A stretch of 64,000 nucleotides of DNA. Source: Paraburkholderia mimosarum LMG 23256 = NBRC 106338. GTDB taxonomy: Bacteria > Pseudomonadota > Gammaproteobacteria > Burkholderiales > Burkholderiaceae. Location: the NCBI RefSeq assembly GCF_000739815.1, contig NZ_BBJJ01000007.1:62001-126000 (forward strand), in the 5' to 3' direction. The notes beneath the pieces were generated by a model. The model ran no database searches. It was not told the origin of the DNA and worked only from the letters and a program-made list of their open reading frames with translations. Positions 1 through 9,009 of this stretch are shown here, one piece after another (position 1 is the first letter of the stretch; each line of letters starts with the position of its first letter). The translations under genes and the position numbers were made by a program.

Positions 1-711
1 CTGTCGCGGATCAACGTCGCTGCATGGCGTGACGATGCCAGCGGGCCCATGCAGGTGGTTTCCGGGCCCATCGGCCGTCAGCGCGTGCACTTCGAGGCCC
101 CACCCGCGGACCGGCTGGAGCCCGAGACACGCCGCTTCCTCGACTGGCTGAACGGGCCCGCGCAGGAGCCGCCGCTGATCAAGGCCGCCCTTGGCCATTT
201 GTGGTTCGTCACGCTGCACCCGTTCGACGACGGCAATGGCCGCGTGGCAAGAGCCATCGGCGATTTGCTGCTCGCGCGCGCAGACGGCAGTCCGCAACGT
301 TTTTACAGCGTCTCGGCCCAGATTCAGCGGGAACGCAAGGCGTATTACGACATTCTGGAGCGCACGCAGCGCGGATCGATGGATGTCACGCCGTGGTTGG
401 CGTGGTTTTTCGAAGCGCTGCATCGCGCGGTGGATCAGGCGCAGATCACGCTCGACGGCGTGCTCACCAAGGCGCGCTTCTGGCGCGACTGGGCCACGAC
501 GCCGTTCAACGAGCGGCAGATCAAACTGCTCAACCGGCTGCTCGATGGTTTCGACGGCAAGCTCACGAGCGGCAAGTGGGCCGCCATCGCCAAATGTTCG
601 TCCGATACGGCGTTGCGCGACATCAACGACCTGGTGGCGCGCGGCGTCTTGCGCAAGGCGGGGGGCGGCGGGCGCAGCACGGGCTACGAACTGGAAACGT
701 TGCGGCAGTAA
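1..711 (+). CDS. Fic family protein (3' part, start lies before the window)
   Basis: The reading frame is open from base 1, so the N-terminus is missing. The visible part carries the Fic core HPFDDGNGRVAR (about nt 217-252), which holds the catalytic His and the phosphate-binding GNGR loop of enzymes that usually transfer AMP from ATP to a hydroxyl side chain of a target protein. The sequence just before the core (AWRDDASGPMQVVSG, VHFEAPP) resembles Fic proteins with an N-terminal DUF4172 domain. The last ~80 residues look like a winged helix that could bind DNA. The inhibitory helix that normally restrains Fic enzymes would lie in the missing part or elsewhere, so regulation cannot be judged. 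The gene ends before a hairpin terminator shared with the opposing PPIase gene. Target unknown. Confidence 0.85.
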   Translation: MSRINVAAWRDDASGPMQVVSGPIGRQRVHFEAPPADRLEPETRRFLDWLNGPAQEPPLIKAALGHLWFVTLHPFDDGNGRVARAIGDLLLARADGSPQRFYSVSAQIQRERKAYYDILERTQRGSMDVTPWLAWFFEALHRAVDQAQITLDGVLTKARFWRDWATTPFNERQIKLLNRLLDGFDGKLTSGKWAAIAKCSSDTALRDINDLVARGVLRKAGGGGRSTGYELETLRQ

Positions 712-730
712 CGACGCTTGTGCCGCAAAC

Positions 731-765
731 AAAAAACCCCGCGACTTCGCAGGTCGCGGGGCTTT
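731..765. terminator. Bidirectional intrinsic terminator
   Basis: The arms CCCCGCGAC and GTCGCGGGG (stem about 737-761) are flanked by six A on the left and TTT on the right. Read on the minus strand the hairpin is followed by TTTTTT, so it ends the leftward PPIase gene best. It can also stop the Fic transcript. Confidence 0.75.
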
Positions 766-792
766 AATCGCAGCGGGAGCCGCAGCGAAGTC

Positions 793-1572
793 TTACTGAA
801 TCTTCGCTTGCTTGCGCAGATTCTCTTCGAACGCCTGCAGCTTTTCCTGCTGGATCTGCTGGACGATCTGCGGGCGCACCTGCTCGAGCGGCGGCGGCGT
901 GACCGGGCGGATATCGTCAACGCGGATGATGTGCCAGCCGAACTGCGTGTGAACCGGCGCGTCGGTGATCTGGCCTTTCTGCAGATGCGTGGCCGCAGCG
1001 GCGAATTCCGGCACGTAAGCCTTCGGATCCGACCAGTCGAGGTCGCCGCCGTTCTTCGCCGAACCCGGGTCCTTCGAGTACTGCTTCGCGAGGTCTTCGA
1101 AGCTCGCGCCGCCCTTGATCTTCGCGATCAGGTCCTTGGCCTGCTGCTCGTTGTCCACGAGGATGTGGTGCAGGTGGTATTCGCTGCCGCCCGCGTCCTT
1201 GGTGAGCTGGTCGTAACGCGCCTTGACTTCGGCGTCGGTCGGCTGGTTGGTCTTCACGAAGTTTTCGATCAGCGCGCGCAGCACGACGGTCTGCTGCGCC
1301 ACGGCGATTTGCGCCTTCACGTCCGGCTTGTTCGGAATGCCTTCGCGAATCGCTTCCTGCATGAGGATCTCGCGGTTCACGAGTTCTTCACGCACGGCCA
1401 TCTGCAGTTGCGGCGAATCCTGCTGGCCTTGATGCACGAGCTGCTCGATCAGCGCATCGGCGCGCGCTTTGGGAATCGGCGTGCCGTTCACGACGGCGAT
1501 GTTCTGCGCAAAGGCGGGAGCCGCCGCGCATGCAGCCAGCAACACCCAGAGATGGGTTTTCTTCAAGGTCAT
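793..1572 (-). CDS. Periplasmic parvulin-type peptidyl-prolyl isomerase
   Basis: A 259-residue exported foldase. Residues 1-22 form a signal peptide (KK, then a hydrophobic stretch ending AFA before QN). An N-terminal SurA/PrsA-like chaperone region follows. A parvulin domain spans about 130-225, with YHLHHILV at its start, GGDLDW in the middle and FGWHIIRV near its end, all typical of rotamase domains. The family catalyses cis-trans isomerisation of X-Pro bonds in proteins crossing or residing in the periplasm. It is the last gene of the leftward series yciB-bolA-PPIase and is separated from bolA by 81 bases carrying a small tandem repeat. It is shorter than SurA and has a single parvulin domain, so a PpiC/PrsA-like name is safer than surA. 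Confidence 0.88.
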   Translation of the reverse strand: MTLKKTHLWVLLAACAAAPAFAQNIAVVNGTPIPKARADALIEQLVHQGQQDSPQLQMAVREELVNREILMQEAIREGIPNKPDVKAQIAVAQQTVVLRALIENFVKTNQPTDAEVKARYDQLTKDAGGSEYHLHHILVDNEQQAKDLIAKIKGGASFEDLAKQYSKDPGSAKNGGDLDWSDPKAYVPEFAAAATHLQKGQITDAPVHTQFGWHIIRVDDIRPVTPPPLEQVRPQIVQQIQQEKLQAFEENLRKQAKIQ

Positions 1573-1588
1573 CGGAAAGTCCTAACGG

Positions 1589-1625
1589 GGCGAACCAAAA
1601 TGGCGAACAAAAAGGCGAACAAAAG
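1589..1625. repeat. Three tandem GGCGAACaAAAA units
   Basis: Units of 13, 12 and 12 bases (GGCGAACCAAAAT, GGCGAACAAAAA, GGCGAACAAAAG) sit between bolA and the PPIase gene, in the PPIase leader just upstream of its start. They may be slippage-prone. No function is evident. Confidence 0.6.
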
Positions 1626-1653
1626 GGAAGGCAGGCCGAAATCTGGCGCGGGC

Positions 1654-1962
1654 CTACCGGGGCAGCGCCGCGGCTTCTTCAGGCGTGAGCGCCGTGATCG
1701 CGAGAGCGTGAATGCCGCGCTGCATGGCCTCGGCCAGCGCATCATACACCATGCGATGCCTTGCCACGCGGGCTTTCCCCGCGAATGCGGACGCAACGAT
1801 CGTCACATGGTAATGACCGCCGGCAGCGGCGCCGGCGTGTCCCGCGTGCTGCGCGCTGTCGTCGCGCACGTCGATTGAAACGGGAGCGAGCGCCGCGGTC
1901 AGGCGCGTTTCGATCAGCGCCATGCGCTCGGCAGGGCTCGCGTGCAGAAAGACGTCGCTCAT
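1654..1962 (-). CDS. BolA/IbaG family protein
   Basis: A 102-residue protein starting [10 protein letters not shown]. The C-terminal two thirds match the BolA fold: a beta strand [11 protein letters not shown], the segment [10 protein letters not shown] (the conserved R-x-x-V/I-Y helix), and [13 protein letters not shown], the strand that carries the usual H-A-L signature. BolA proteins work with monothiol glutaredoxins in Fe-S cluster handling, and some act as stress-linked transcription factors. A Gly/Ala/His-rich insertion near residues 38-50 is longer than in E. coli BolA. The start is fixed by an ATGA overlap with the stop of yciB upstream, which argues for translational coupling and a common transcript. 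Confidence 0.88.
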   Translation of the reverse strand: MSDVFLHASPAERMALIETRLTAALAPVSIDVRDDSAQHAGHAGAAAGGHYHVTIVASAFAGKARVARHRMVYDALAEAMQRGIHALAITALTPEEAAALPR

Positions 1963-2492
1963 TCTTCTTCCTTCATGTAACGCGAGAGCCACAGGCTCTG
2001 GCCGACGATGAACACCACGAGAATGCCGGTCGCGCCGAACAGCTTGAAGTCGACCCACGCATCGGTCGAGAAGTGGTAGGCCACGAACAGATTGAGGATG
2101 CCGAGCAGCGCGAAGAAGACCGACCACACGAAATTGAGTTGCGTCCAGATGCGCGCCGGCAGCGTGATCTGCTTGCCCATCATCGCTTCGATGAGGTTCT
2201 TGCCGAATGCGACCTGCGAGACGAGCAGCACGATCGAGAACGCCCAGTAGAGCACAGTCGGCTTCCACTTGATGAAAGTTTCGTCGTGCAGCATCAGCGT
2301 GGCGCCGCCGAACACGACGACGATGCCCAGCGAAAGCCACAGCATCGGGTCGACCTTGCGGTGACGGAACGCCACCCATGCGATCTGCACGAGCGTCGCG
2401 CCGATCGCCACGGCCGTCGCCGGGAAGATGCCCCACAGCTTGAAGGCGACGAAAAAGAGGATGATCGGAAACAGATCAAACAGGAATTTCAT
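1959..2492 (-). CDS. yciB: Septation/intracellular septation protein A (YciB)
   Basis: A 177-residue inner-membrane protein with about five hydrophobic segments. It begins [17 protein letters not shown] and contains the [10 protein letters not shown] segment that is hallmark of the YciB/IspA family. Length equals the usual 175-180 residues. In enterobacteria YciB links inner-membrane integrity, peptidoglycan synthesis and septation. Here it is first of a coupled leftward set (yciB, bolA, PPIase), lying 114 bases after msrB, an order seen in Burkholderia relatives. The name comes from family resemblance; no role is shown by this sequence alone. Confidence 0.9.
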   Translation of the reverse strand: MKFLFDLFPIILFFVAFKLWGIFPATAVAIGATLVQIAWVAFRHRKVDPMLWLSLGIVVVFGGATLMLHDETFIKWKPTVLYWAFSIVLLVSQVAFGKNLIEAMMGKQITLPARIWTQLNFVWSVFFALLGILNLFVAYHFSTDAWVDFKLFGATGILVVFIVGQSLWLSRYMKEEE

Positions 2493-2606
2493 TATCGGCC
2501 TGAGAATTTACACAATGAGCCCGCCGGAACAGGGGGCGGCGGAGGGCACGGCGCTTTCAAGGCCGCATGGCGCCCAGCGCGGGGCGCGAGGCTGCCTTGC
2601 CAACGC

Positions 2607-3026
2607 TCACTTGGGCTCGAATTGTAGCGCAGCCGAATTGATGCAATACCGAAGGCCGGTCGGGGCCGGACCATCCTCGAAAACATGACCCAGGTGCGCG
2701 CCGCAATTCTTGCAGCGCACCTCGATGCGCAACATGCCGTGCGAGCGGTCGGTCTTCTCCTCGATCACCTCGCCGTTGATCGGGCGGAAATAGCTCGGCC
2801 AGCCGCAGCCCGCGTCGAACTTCGTGGCGGATTCGAAGAGCGGCGTGCCGCAGCACACGCAGTCGTACACGCCGCGCTCGAAGTGGTCCCAGTACTTGCC
2901 CGTGAACGCGCGCTCGGTGGCCGCGTGACGCGTGACCTGGTACTGCGTGTCGTCGAGCTGTTCGCGCCATTGCTCGTCGGCCTTGTAGCCCGGGTAGGCG
3001 GTGGAGTTGTGGTCGTCCTGGCTCAT
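2607..3026 (-). CDS. msrB: Peptide-methionine (R)-S-oxide reductase MsrB
   Basis: A 139-residue cytoplasmic repair enzyme that reduces methionine-R-sulfoxide in proteins, normally recycled by thioredoxin. Visible hallmarks: two zinc-binding CxxC pairs (CVCC near 56-59 and CKNC near 105-108), the GCGWPSYF block, and the C-terminal [11 protein letters not shown], whose Cys is the catalytic nucleophile. The reading frame runs on upstream, but MSQDDHNS at 3026 is chosen because it gives the normal MsrB length and a gene-like N-terminus. It lies between selO and yciB, all leftward. Together with SelO it gives this corner a redox-repair flavour. Confidence 0.93.
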   Translation of the reverse strand: MSQDDHNSTAYPGYKADEQWREQLDDTQYQVTRHAATERAFTGKYWDHFERGVYDCVCCGTPLFESATKFDAGCGWPSYFRPINGEVIEEKTDRSHGMLRIEVRCKNCGAHLGHVFEDGPAPTGLRYCINSAALQFEPK

Positions 3027-3075
3027 GTTCGGTTCCTGTCGGATGGGAAACAAGATCACGTAGATGGGGGCGCGC

Positions 3076-4674
3076 TCACGAAGAGCAACTGACTTCGAGC
3101 GAACTCGCCCAGTCGGGCGGCAGCGCCGCATATGCCGCGTTTTCCGGCTGCTCGTCGAACGGCCGCTCCAGCACTTTCGCAAGACGCTCGACCTCGCTGA
3201 AATCCTTTTGCGCGGCGCGCTCGATTGCCGTCTGCGCGAGATGGTTGCGCAGTACATATTTCGGATTCACGCGGTTCATCGCTGCGGCGCGCGCGGCGTC
3301 GTCGCGCGGCTCGTGCGCGAGGCGCGCGCGATAGTCGGCGGCCCAGGCGTCGAAGGCCGCGCGATCGAGAAACAGGTCGCGCACCGACGTGTCGCCGCTC
3401 GCGTCATGTTTCGAAACGCGCGCGAGATTGCGAAACGTGAGCGTGAAATCGGCGCGGTTTGCATGCATGACTTCGAACAGCTTGTTCGCGAGTACGTCGT
3501 CGCCTTCGCGCGCGTGTTCGAGGCCGAGCTTTGCTCGCATGCGCGCTTCGAGCGCTGGCGCAAAGTGTCCCTTGAAGCGTTCGAGCACGGCCTGCGCGTC
3601 GGCGACCACGCGCTCGCCGCGCTTTTTTTCGTCGGCGATGTCGTAGTGCGCGCCAAAGAGCGGCACCAGCGCCTGAGCGAGGCAGAAGAGATTCCAGTAC
3701 GCGATCTGCGGCTGCATGCGGTACGCGTAACGGCCCTGCGAATCGGAATGATTGCAGATATGGTTGGCGTCGAAACCATCCATGAAACCGAACGGACCGT
3801 AGTCGATCGTGAGACCGAGGATCGACATGTTGTCGGTGTTCATCACGCCATGGCAGAAGCCCACGGCCTGCCATTCGACCATCAGCGCCGCGGTGCTGCG
3901 CACCGCTTCGTCAAGCAGTGCCAGGTATGGGTCGTCGGCTTCGCGCAGCTGCGGCCAGAAACGCGCGATCACGTGATCGGCCAGCTTGCGCAGGGCGTCG
4001 ACGTCGTCGTGCGAATAGAAGTGTTCGAAATGGCCGAAGCGCACGAAGCTCGGCGACACGCGCGTGACGACGGCCGCCGTTTCCAGCTCTTCGCGGCGCA
4101 CGGGCTGGTCGGAGCCGGTCACCGTGAGCGCGCGCGTGGTCGGAATGCCGAGATGATGCATCGCTTCCGAACACAGGAACTCGCGGATCGACGAGCGCAG
4201 CACGGCGCGGCCATCGCCCATGCGCGAGTAAGGCGTGCGGCCCGCGCCCTTGAGCTGCACCTCGTTGCGCCGGCCGTCATGCTCGACCTCGCCGAGCGTG
4301 AGCGCGCGGCCGTCGCCGAGCTGGCCCGCCCATACGCCGAACTGGTGCCCGGAGTAGACCGTCGCGTACGACATGGCCGAAGGCGAGCGCTCGCGCGTGA
4401 AGTTGCCGCTGAAGAACCCGGCGAACGCGGGATCGGCCGCAGCGGACGCATCGAGGCCGAGCTGTGCAGCCATGGCCTTCGAAAAGCCGACGACATAAGG
4501 GGCGGGCAGCGGTGCGCCGGGCAAGCGCGTGTAGAAGCGAGCACCGAGCGCGGCGAATGCTTCGTCGCGCGGCAGGGTCAATGCGCGTTCGAAGTCGGCG
4601 AGCGGACCGGCGGCGGGCGTGTGCGAGGCGGAGTTTCCGCCTTGAGTTTCGGTATTGCCTGGTGAAAACGACAT
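3076..4674 (-). CDS. selO: Protein adenylyltransferase SelO (YdiU family)
   Basis: A 532-residue pseudokinase-fold enzyme. SelO proteins bind ATP in a flipped orientation and transfer AMP to Ser, Thr or Tyr of partner proteins involved in redox homeostasis. Visible motifs: [50 protein letters not shown] (catalytic loop, MNTDN) and [10 protein letters not shown] (metal-binding DYG in place of DFG). The last residues are SCSS; the Cys sits where vertebrate SelO has selenocysteine. The start MSFSPGNT at 4674 is preferred over an upstream in-frame codon because the extension is arginine-rich and unlike the family. It is divergent from the acyl-CoA ligase at 4904. Confidence 0.93.
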   Translation of the reverse strand: MSFSPGNTETQGGNSASHTPAAGPLADFERALTLPRDEAFAALGARFYTRLPGAPLPAPYVVGFSKAMAAQLGLDASAAADPAFAGFFSGNFTRERSPSAMSYATVYSGHQFGVWAGQLGDGRALTLGEVEHDGRRNEVQLKGAGRTPYSRMGDGRAVLRSSIREFLCSEAMHHLGIPTTRALTVTGSDQPVRREELETAAVVTRVSPSFVRFGHFEHFYSHDDVDALRKLADHVIARFWPQLREADDPYLALLDEAVRSTAALMVEWQAVGFCHGVMNTDNMSILGLTIDYGPFGFMDGFDANHICNHSDSQGRYAYRMQPQIAYWNLFCLAQALVPLFGAHYDIADEKKRGERVVADAQAVLERFKGHFAPALEARMRAKLGLEHAREGDDVLANKLFEVMHANRADFTLTFRNLARVSKHDASGDTSVRDLFLDRAAFDAWAADYRARLAHEPRDDAARAAAMNRVNPKYVLRNHLAQTAIERAAQKDFSEVERLAKVLERPFDEQPENAAYAALPPDWASSLEVSCSS

Positions 4675-4800
4675 ATTGAGGGCCTGTTGAATAGTCGATA
4701 TTGTAAGTCCGCACCCGCCGGCGTGCTGGCGCACCTCCGAAGCCCGCCGCCGCGCCCGCCGGACAAGGACAACGCCGATCAACGCGAGCAAAGGTTGCAT

Positions 4801-4890
4801 GGGACCGGAGCAAGCGCTCTGCGTGGGGCCGGAGTAAGTGCTAAAGCACTAACTCCGGCCGACAGCTGAAGCGCCAACTCTGGTCGACAG
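4801..4890 (+). repeat. Nested inverted repeat forming a structured leader before the acyl-CoA ligase (copy A)
   Basis: An almost perfect 34-base palindrome (4827-4860, arms GGCCGGAGTAAGTGCT and AGCACTAACTCCGGCC) sits inside a second, weaker pair of arms (4803-4818 and 4870-4885). The right half is a 25-base tandem duplication (4840-4864 and 4865-4889). The last segment CGACAGGAGACC supplies the ribosome-binding site (AGGAG) of the gene at 4904. A related element on the minus strand at 63040-63112 precedes the sugar-binding protein. A 5'-UTR RNA structure fits best; a REP-like DNA repeat is the alternative. Confidence 0.7.
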
Positions 4891-4903
4891 GAGACCGCCA
4901 ACG

Positions 4904-6634
4904 ATGAGCGCACCGCTGCTGGGCCAGATGATGGACGTGCCGCTCCTGCTGTCGTCGTTGATTGCGCATGCGGCGCGCCATCATGCCAACACGCAGATCG
5001 TCTCGCGCCGCATCGAAGGCGATATCCATCGCTACACGTACCGTGAGTGCGAGGTGCGCTCGAAACAGCTGGCGCAGGCGCTCATGGCGCTCGGCGTGGC
5101 GCCGGGCGAGCGTATCGGCACGCTTGCCTGGAATGGCTACCGGCATCTCGAGGCTTATTTCGGCGTGACGGGCTTCGGCGCCGTGTGCCACACCATCAAT
5201 CCGCGCCTTTTTCCCGAGCAGATCGCCTGGATCGTCAATCACGCCGACGACCGCTATGTGCTGTTCGACATCACGTTTGCAGCGCTTGTCGATACGATCG
5301 CGCCGCAGTGCCCGAACGTGCGCGGCTGGATCGCGATGTGCGACGAGGCGCATCGGCCGCAGATGCGCACGGAAGTGCTCTGCTATGAAACGCTGCTTGC
5401 CGCGCAGGACGGCAACTACGACTGGCCCGTCCTCGACGAGCGCAGCGCGTCCAATCTCTGCTATACGTCCGGCACCACGGGCAACCCGAAGGGCGTGCTC
5501 TATACGCATCGGTCTTCCGTACTCCATGCCTACGGCGCCTCGCTGCCCGATGCGATGGGCCTCTCCGCGCGCGACGCGCTCCTGCCCGTCGTGCCGATGT
5601 TCCATGTGAACGCGTGGGGTGCGCCCCACGCCGCGCCGCTCACGGGCGCGAAGCTCGTGCTGCCGGGCAAGGATCTGGACGGCAAGTCGCTCTTCGAACT
5701 CATGGAGGCCGAGGGCGTGACCGGCTCGGCTGGCGTGCCGACCGTCTGGCTCGGTTTGCTCGCCTATATGCGGGGCGCGGGCGTGCGCTTCTCCACGCTC
5801 AAGTGGACGGTGATCGGCGGCTCGGCCTGCCCGCCCGCGATGCTGCGTGCGTTCGAGGACGAATACGGCGTGCAGGTGATCCACGGCTGGGGCATGACGG
5901 AGATGTCGCCCCTCGGCACGCTCGCGAAGCTCAACTGGGCGCAGTCGCAGCGGCCGCGCGAAGCGCAATTGGCGCTGCTCGAAAAACAGGGGCGCGTGAT
6001 TTGCGGCGTGGATATGAAGATCGTCGGCGAGGACGGGCGTGAATTGCCGTGGGACGGCGTGACGTTTGGCGATCTGCACGTACGCGGGCCCTGGGTCATC
6101 GACCGCTATTTCCGCCAGGAAAGCGGCTCGCCGCTCGTCGACGGCTGGTTCCCTACGGGCGATGTCGCCACGATCGACCCCGATGGCTTCATGCATATCA
6201 CCGACCGCAGCAAGGACGTGATCAAGTCGGGCGGCGAGTGGATCAGCTCGATCGACCTCGAAAACATCGCCGTGGCGCATCCGGGCATCGCGGAAGCGGC
6301 GTGTATCGCGTGCGCGCATCCGCGCTGGACCGAGCGGCCGCTCATCGTAGCGGTGAAGAAGCCCGGCGCGACGGTGACGCGCGAGGAGTTGCTGGCGTTC
6401 TTCGATGGCAAGGTCGCTAAATGGTGGCTGCCAGACGACGCCGTTTTCGTCGACGAATTGCCGCACACGGCCACCGGCAAGCTGCTGAAGCTCAAGTTGC
6501 GCGAGCAGTTCCGTTCGTATGTGCTGCCGACCGCGCTTGCGGTCGAGGGCTGTCCGTTCGATCCGGCGCAGGAAGCGGGCGGCGCGGGTGCCAATGAGAC
6601 CGCTGGCAGCAATCCGCCCCCCATGCGCAAGTAG
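4904..6634 (+). CDS. Acyl-CoA ligase (AMP-binding; medium/long-chain or DmdB-like)
   Basis: A 576-residue ANL-superfamily enzyme that would activate a carboxylic acid to acyl-AMP and then acyl-CoA. Visible: the P-loop [12 protein letters not shown] (about residues 186-197), [11 protein letters not shown], the adenylate site [11 protein letters not shown], the hinge [15 protein letters not shown] and the catalytic Lys region in [14 protein letters not shown]. The N-terminal [11 protein letters not shown] and [12 protein letters not shown] segments resemble the fatty-acid/3-methylthiopropionate CoA ligase (DmdB) branch, so chain length cannot be settled. The start is set by AGGAG at 4889-4893 within the structured leader. 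It heads the acyl-CoA block, feeding substrates to the FadB/J-type enzyme and thiolase downstream. Confidence 0.88.
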   Translation: MSAPLLGQMMDVPLLLSSLIAHAARHHANTQIVSRRIEGDIHRYTYRECEVRSKQLAQALMALGVAPGERIGTLAWNGYRHLEAYFGVTGFGAVCHTINPRLFPEQIAWIVNHADDRYVLFDITFAALVDTIAPQCPNVRGWIAMCDEAHRPQMRTEVLCYETLLAAQDGNYDWPVLDERSASNLCYTSGTTGNPKGVLYTHRSSVLHAYGASLPDAMGLSARDALLPVVPMFHVNAWGAPHAAPLTGAKLVLPGKDLDGKSLFELMEAEGVTGSAGVPTVWLGLLAYMRGAGVRFSTLKWTVIGGSACPPAMLRAFEDEYGVQVIHGWGMTEMSPLGTLAKLNWAQSQRPREAQLALLEKQGRVICGVDMKIVGEDGRELPWDGVTFGDLHVRGPWVIDRYFRQESGSPLVDGWFPTGDVATIDPDGFMHITDRSKDVIKSGGEWISSIDLENIAVAHPGIAEAACIACAHPRWTERPLIVAVKKPGATVTREELLAFFDGKVAKWWLPDDAVFVDELPHTATGKLLKLKLREQFRSYVLPTALAVEGCPFDPAQEAGGAGANETAGSNPPPMRK

Positions 6635-6760
6635 ATCACTCCGCGCAGCCGGGCAAGGTTCTCGGGCGCAGCCATCTGGCTGCGTTGTTTCTTCTGACTT
6701 TTACCCATCAACCCGCGGTGGCCGCTTCCTTGGTGTAAACCCCGAGCTCCGCAGTTAGGC

Positions 6761-6795
6761 AAAAAATTGAACGAACGTTCTTTTTTCGGTATCCT
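6761..6795 (+). promoter_or_regulatory. Candidate sigma-70 promoter with an embedded GAACGTTC operator
   Basis: TTGAAC (6767-6772) and TATCCT (6790-6795) are spaced by exactly 17 bases, matching -35/-10 geometry. The spacer begins with a palindrome centred on GAACGTTC (6773-6780), extended by AA and TT outside. Such A/T-flanked GAACGTTC dyads are typical TetR-type operators. Repressor binding here would block the promoter of the bifunctional beta-oxidation gene about 75 bases downstream. Confidence 0.55.
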
Positions 6796-6869
6796 GCGTG
6801 CCTGACCGGGAATGTCGGACAATGAAACCGACGACGCACATCGCGGCCCGCACGCATGGAGGCAGCCAA

Positions 6870-8963
6870 ATGGCAGTGGACTACACGACTCGCGACGGCG
6901 TCGCCGTCATCACGCTCAACAATCCGCCCGTCAACGGCCTCGGACATTCGACCCGCGCGGGCATTGTCGAGGGCCTGGCGCGCGCCGCAAGCGATCCGGC
7001 CGTTTCGGCCATCGTGATCACCGGCGCCGGCAAGGCGTTCTCGGGCGGCGCGGACATCACCGAATTCAACACGCCCAGGGCGATGCAGGAGCCGACGCTT
7101 CACACCGTCATCAAGGAAGTCGAAAAGAGCGCGAAGCCCGTCGTGGCCGCGATCCATAGCGTGGCGATGGGCGGCGGCCTCGAGCTCGCACTCGGCGCGC
7201 ACTATCGCATCGCCGCGCCCGGCGCGCAGATCGCGCTGCCCGAAGTGAAACTCGGCATCCTGCCGGGCGCGGGCGGCACGCAGCGCCTGCCGCGCGCGAT
7301 CGGCCTCGAAGCCGCGCTCAACATGATCGTCACGGGCGCACCGGTGATGAGCGAAAAGCTCGCGAATTCGGGGCTTTTCGACGCCATGGCGCAAGGCGAT
7401 CTGGTCGAAGAGGCGATCGCATTCGCGCGCAAGGCGGCCGACAAGCCTGGCCCGCATCCGCTCGTGCGCAACCGCAAGATCGAGCATCCGAACGCCGAAG
7501 GTTTCCTGCGGTTCTCGCGCAACACGGTCGGCGCCCTGTCGAAAAACTATCCGGCGCCAGTGAAGTGCATCGACGCGATTGCGACGGGCGTGACGCAAGG
7601 CTTCGACAAGGGCCTCGCGTTCGAGCGCGAATGTTTCGTCGAACTCGTGCAGACGCCGGAAAGCCACGCGCTGCGCCATGCGTTCTTCGGCGAGCGCGCC
7701 GCGAGCAAGATTCCCGATGTGCCGTCCTCCACGCCTCTACGCGACATCCAGCAGGTGGCCGTGATCGGCGCGGGCACGATGGGCGGCGGCATCACGATGA
7801 ACTTCCTCAACGCAGGCGTGCCCGTCACGCTGCTCGAAACGAAGCAGGAAGCGCTCGACCGCGGCATCGCCACGATCCGCAAAAACTACGAAGCCCAGGT
7901 CAAGAAGGGCAAGCTCACGGCTGAGAAGCTCGAAGCGCGCATGGCGCTGATTCGCCCGACGCTCTCCTACGACGACCTCAAGGAAGCGGACCTCATCATC
8001 GAGGCCGTGTTCGAAGAGCTCGGCGTGAAGGAGCAGGTCTTCAAGCGCCTCGACGAGGTCGCGAAGCCGGGCGCGATCCTCGCTTCGAACACCTCCACGC
8101 TCGACGTCGACAAGATCGCGGCGTTCACGAAGCGTCCCCAGGACGTGGTGGGTCTGCACTTCTTTAGTCCTGCCAACGTCATGAAGCTGCTCGAAGTCGT
8201 GCGCGGCAAGGAAACGGCGAAGGACGTGCTCGCCACCGTCATGCAGATCGCGAAGAAGATCCGCAAGACGGCCGTGGTCTCGGGCGTGTGCGACGGCTTC
8301 ATCGGCAACCGCATGATCGAGCAGTACGTGCGCCAGGCGCTGTACCTGCTCGAAGAAGGCGCGCTGCCCGCGCAAGTGGACCGCGCGATCGAAAAGTTCG
8401 GTTTCGCCATGGGCCCGTTCCGCATGAGCGATCTGGCCGGCAACGATATCGGCTGGGCCATCCGCAAGCGCCGCTATCAGGAACATCCGGACATGAAGTA
8501 CTCGAAGATCGCCGACCGTCTTTGCGAGACCGGCCGCTTCGGGCAGAAGACCGGTGCGGGCTGGTACGACTACAAGGCGGGCGAGCGCAACGCGCTGCCT
8601 TCGAAGCTCGTCGACGAGATGATCGTCGCGTACTCGAAGGAAGCCGGTGTCGAGCGCCGCAAGATCGGCGACGAGGAGATCGTCGAGCGCCTCGTGTTCG
8701 CGCTCGCCAACGAAGGCGCGAAGATTCTCGAAGAAGGCATTGCGTCGAAGGCATCTGACGTGGACATGGTCTACCTCACGGGCTACGGCTTCCCGCTGTG
8801 GCGCGGCGGCCCGATGCTGTACGCCGACACCGTGGGCCTCTACAACGTCGAACGCGCCATTCGCCGCTATGCGCAGCAGCCCAACGGCGAAGCGTGGGAG
8901 ATCGCGCCTTCCATCGTCGAGCTGGCCGCCAACGGTGGCACGTTCGGTAGCAAGTTCAACTAA
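6870..8963 (+). CDS. Bifunctional enoyl-CoA hydratase / 3-hydroxyacyl-CoA dehydrogenase (FadB/FadJ type)
   Basis: A 697-residue beta-oxidation enzyme. The N-terminal crotonase domain (1-190) has GGGLELALG with catalytic E105, [16 protein letters not shown] with E125, and an oxyanion loop. A linker leads to the NAD-binding Rossmann motif GAGTMG (300-305), the dehydrogenase signature [12 protein letters not shown] with H430, and two helical C-terminal domains (GFIGNRM onward). It hydrates trans-2-enoyl-CoA and oxidises L-3-hydroxyacyl-CoA; the thiolase at 9727 completes the cycle. The frame extends upstream, but ATG 6870 has GGAGG at 6858-6862, seven bases away. It is somewhat shorter than E. 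coli FadB (729), nearer the FadJ or monofunctional-fusion types common in Burkholderia. A TetR-like operator lies in its promoter. Confidence 0.93.
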   Translation: MAVDYTTRDGVAVITLNNPPVNGLGHSTRAGIVEGLARAASDPAVSAIVITGAGKAFSGGADITEFNTPRAMQEPTLHTVIKEVEKSAKPVVAAIHSVAMGGGLELALGAHYRIAAPGAQIALPEVKLGILPGAGGTQRLPRAIGLEAALNMIVTGAPVMSEKLANSGLFDAMAQGDLVEEAIAFARKAADKPGPHPLVRNRKIEHPNAEGFLRFSRNTVGALSKNYPAPVKCIDAIATGVTQGFDKGLAFERECFVELVQTPESHALRHAFFGERAASKIPDVPSSTPLRDIQQVAVIGAGTMGGGITMNFLNAGVPVTLLETKQEALDRGIATIRKNYEAQVKKGKLTAEKLEARMALIRPTLSYDDLKEADLIIEAVFEELGVKEQVFKRLDEVAKPGAILASNTSTLDVDKIAAFTKRPQDVVGLHFFSPANVMKLLEVVRGKETAKDVLATVMQIAKKIRKTAVVSGVCDGFIGNRMIEQYVRQALYLLEEGALPAQVDRAIEKFGFAMGPFRMSDLAGNDIGWAIRKRRYQEHPDMKYSKIADRLCETGRFGQKTGAGWYDYKAGERNALPSKLVDEMIVAYSKEAGVERRKIGDEEIVERLVFALANEGAKILEEGIASKASDVDMVYLTGYGFPLWRGGPMLYADTVGLYNVERAIRRYAQQPNGEAWEIAPSIVELAANGGTFGSKFN

Positions 8964-9009
8964 GCATCGCTTGCAGGCGCAAAAGCGGGCAAACAGGCGG
9001 ACGAACATC

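Noticed and set aside
718..1878. 386-residue rightward ORF opposite the PPIase and BolA genes
   Set aside because: It is the mirror image of well-supported leftward genes, very rich in Arg and Leu, and lacks motifs or a ribosome-binding site.
3064..4665. 533-residue rightward ORF opposite selO
   Set aside because: Shadow of selO in GC-rich DNA; composition (Arg, His, Ala-rich) is typical of antisense frames.
4841..6466. 541-residue leftward ORF opposite the acyl-CoA ligase
   Set aside because: Antisense shadow; the ligase frame has intact catalytic motifs.
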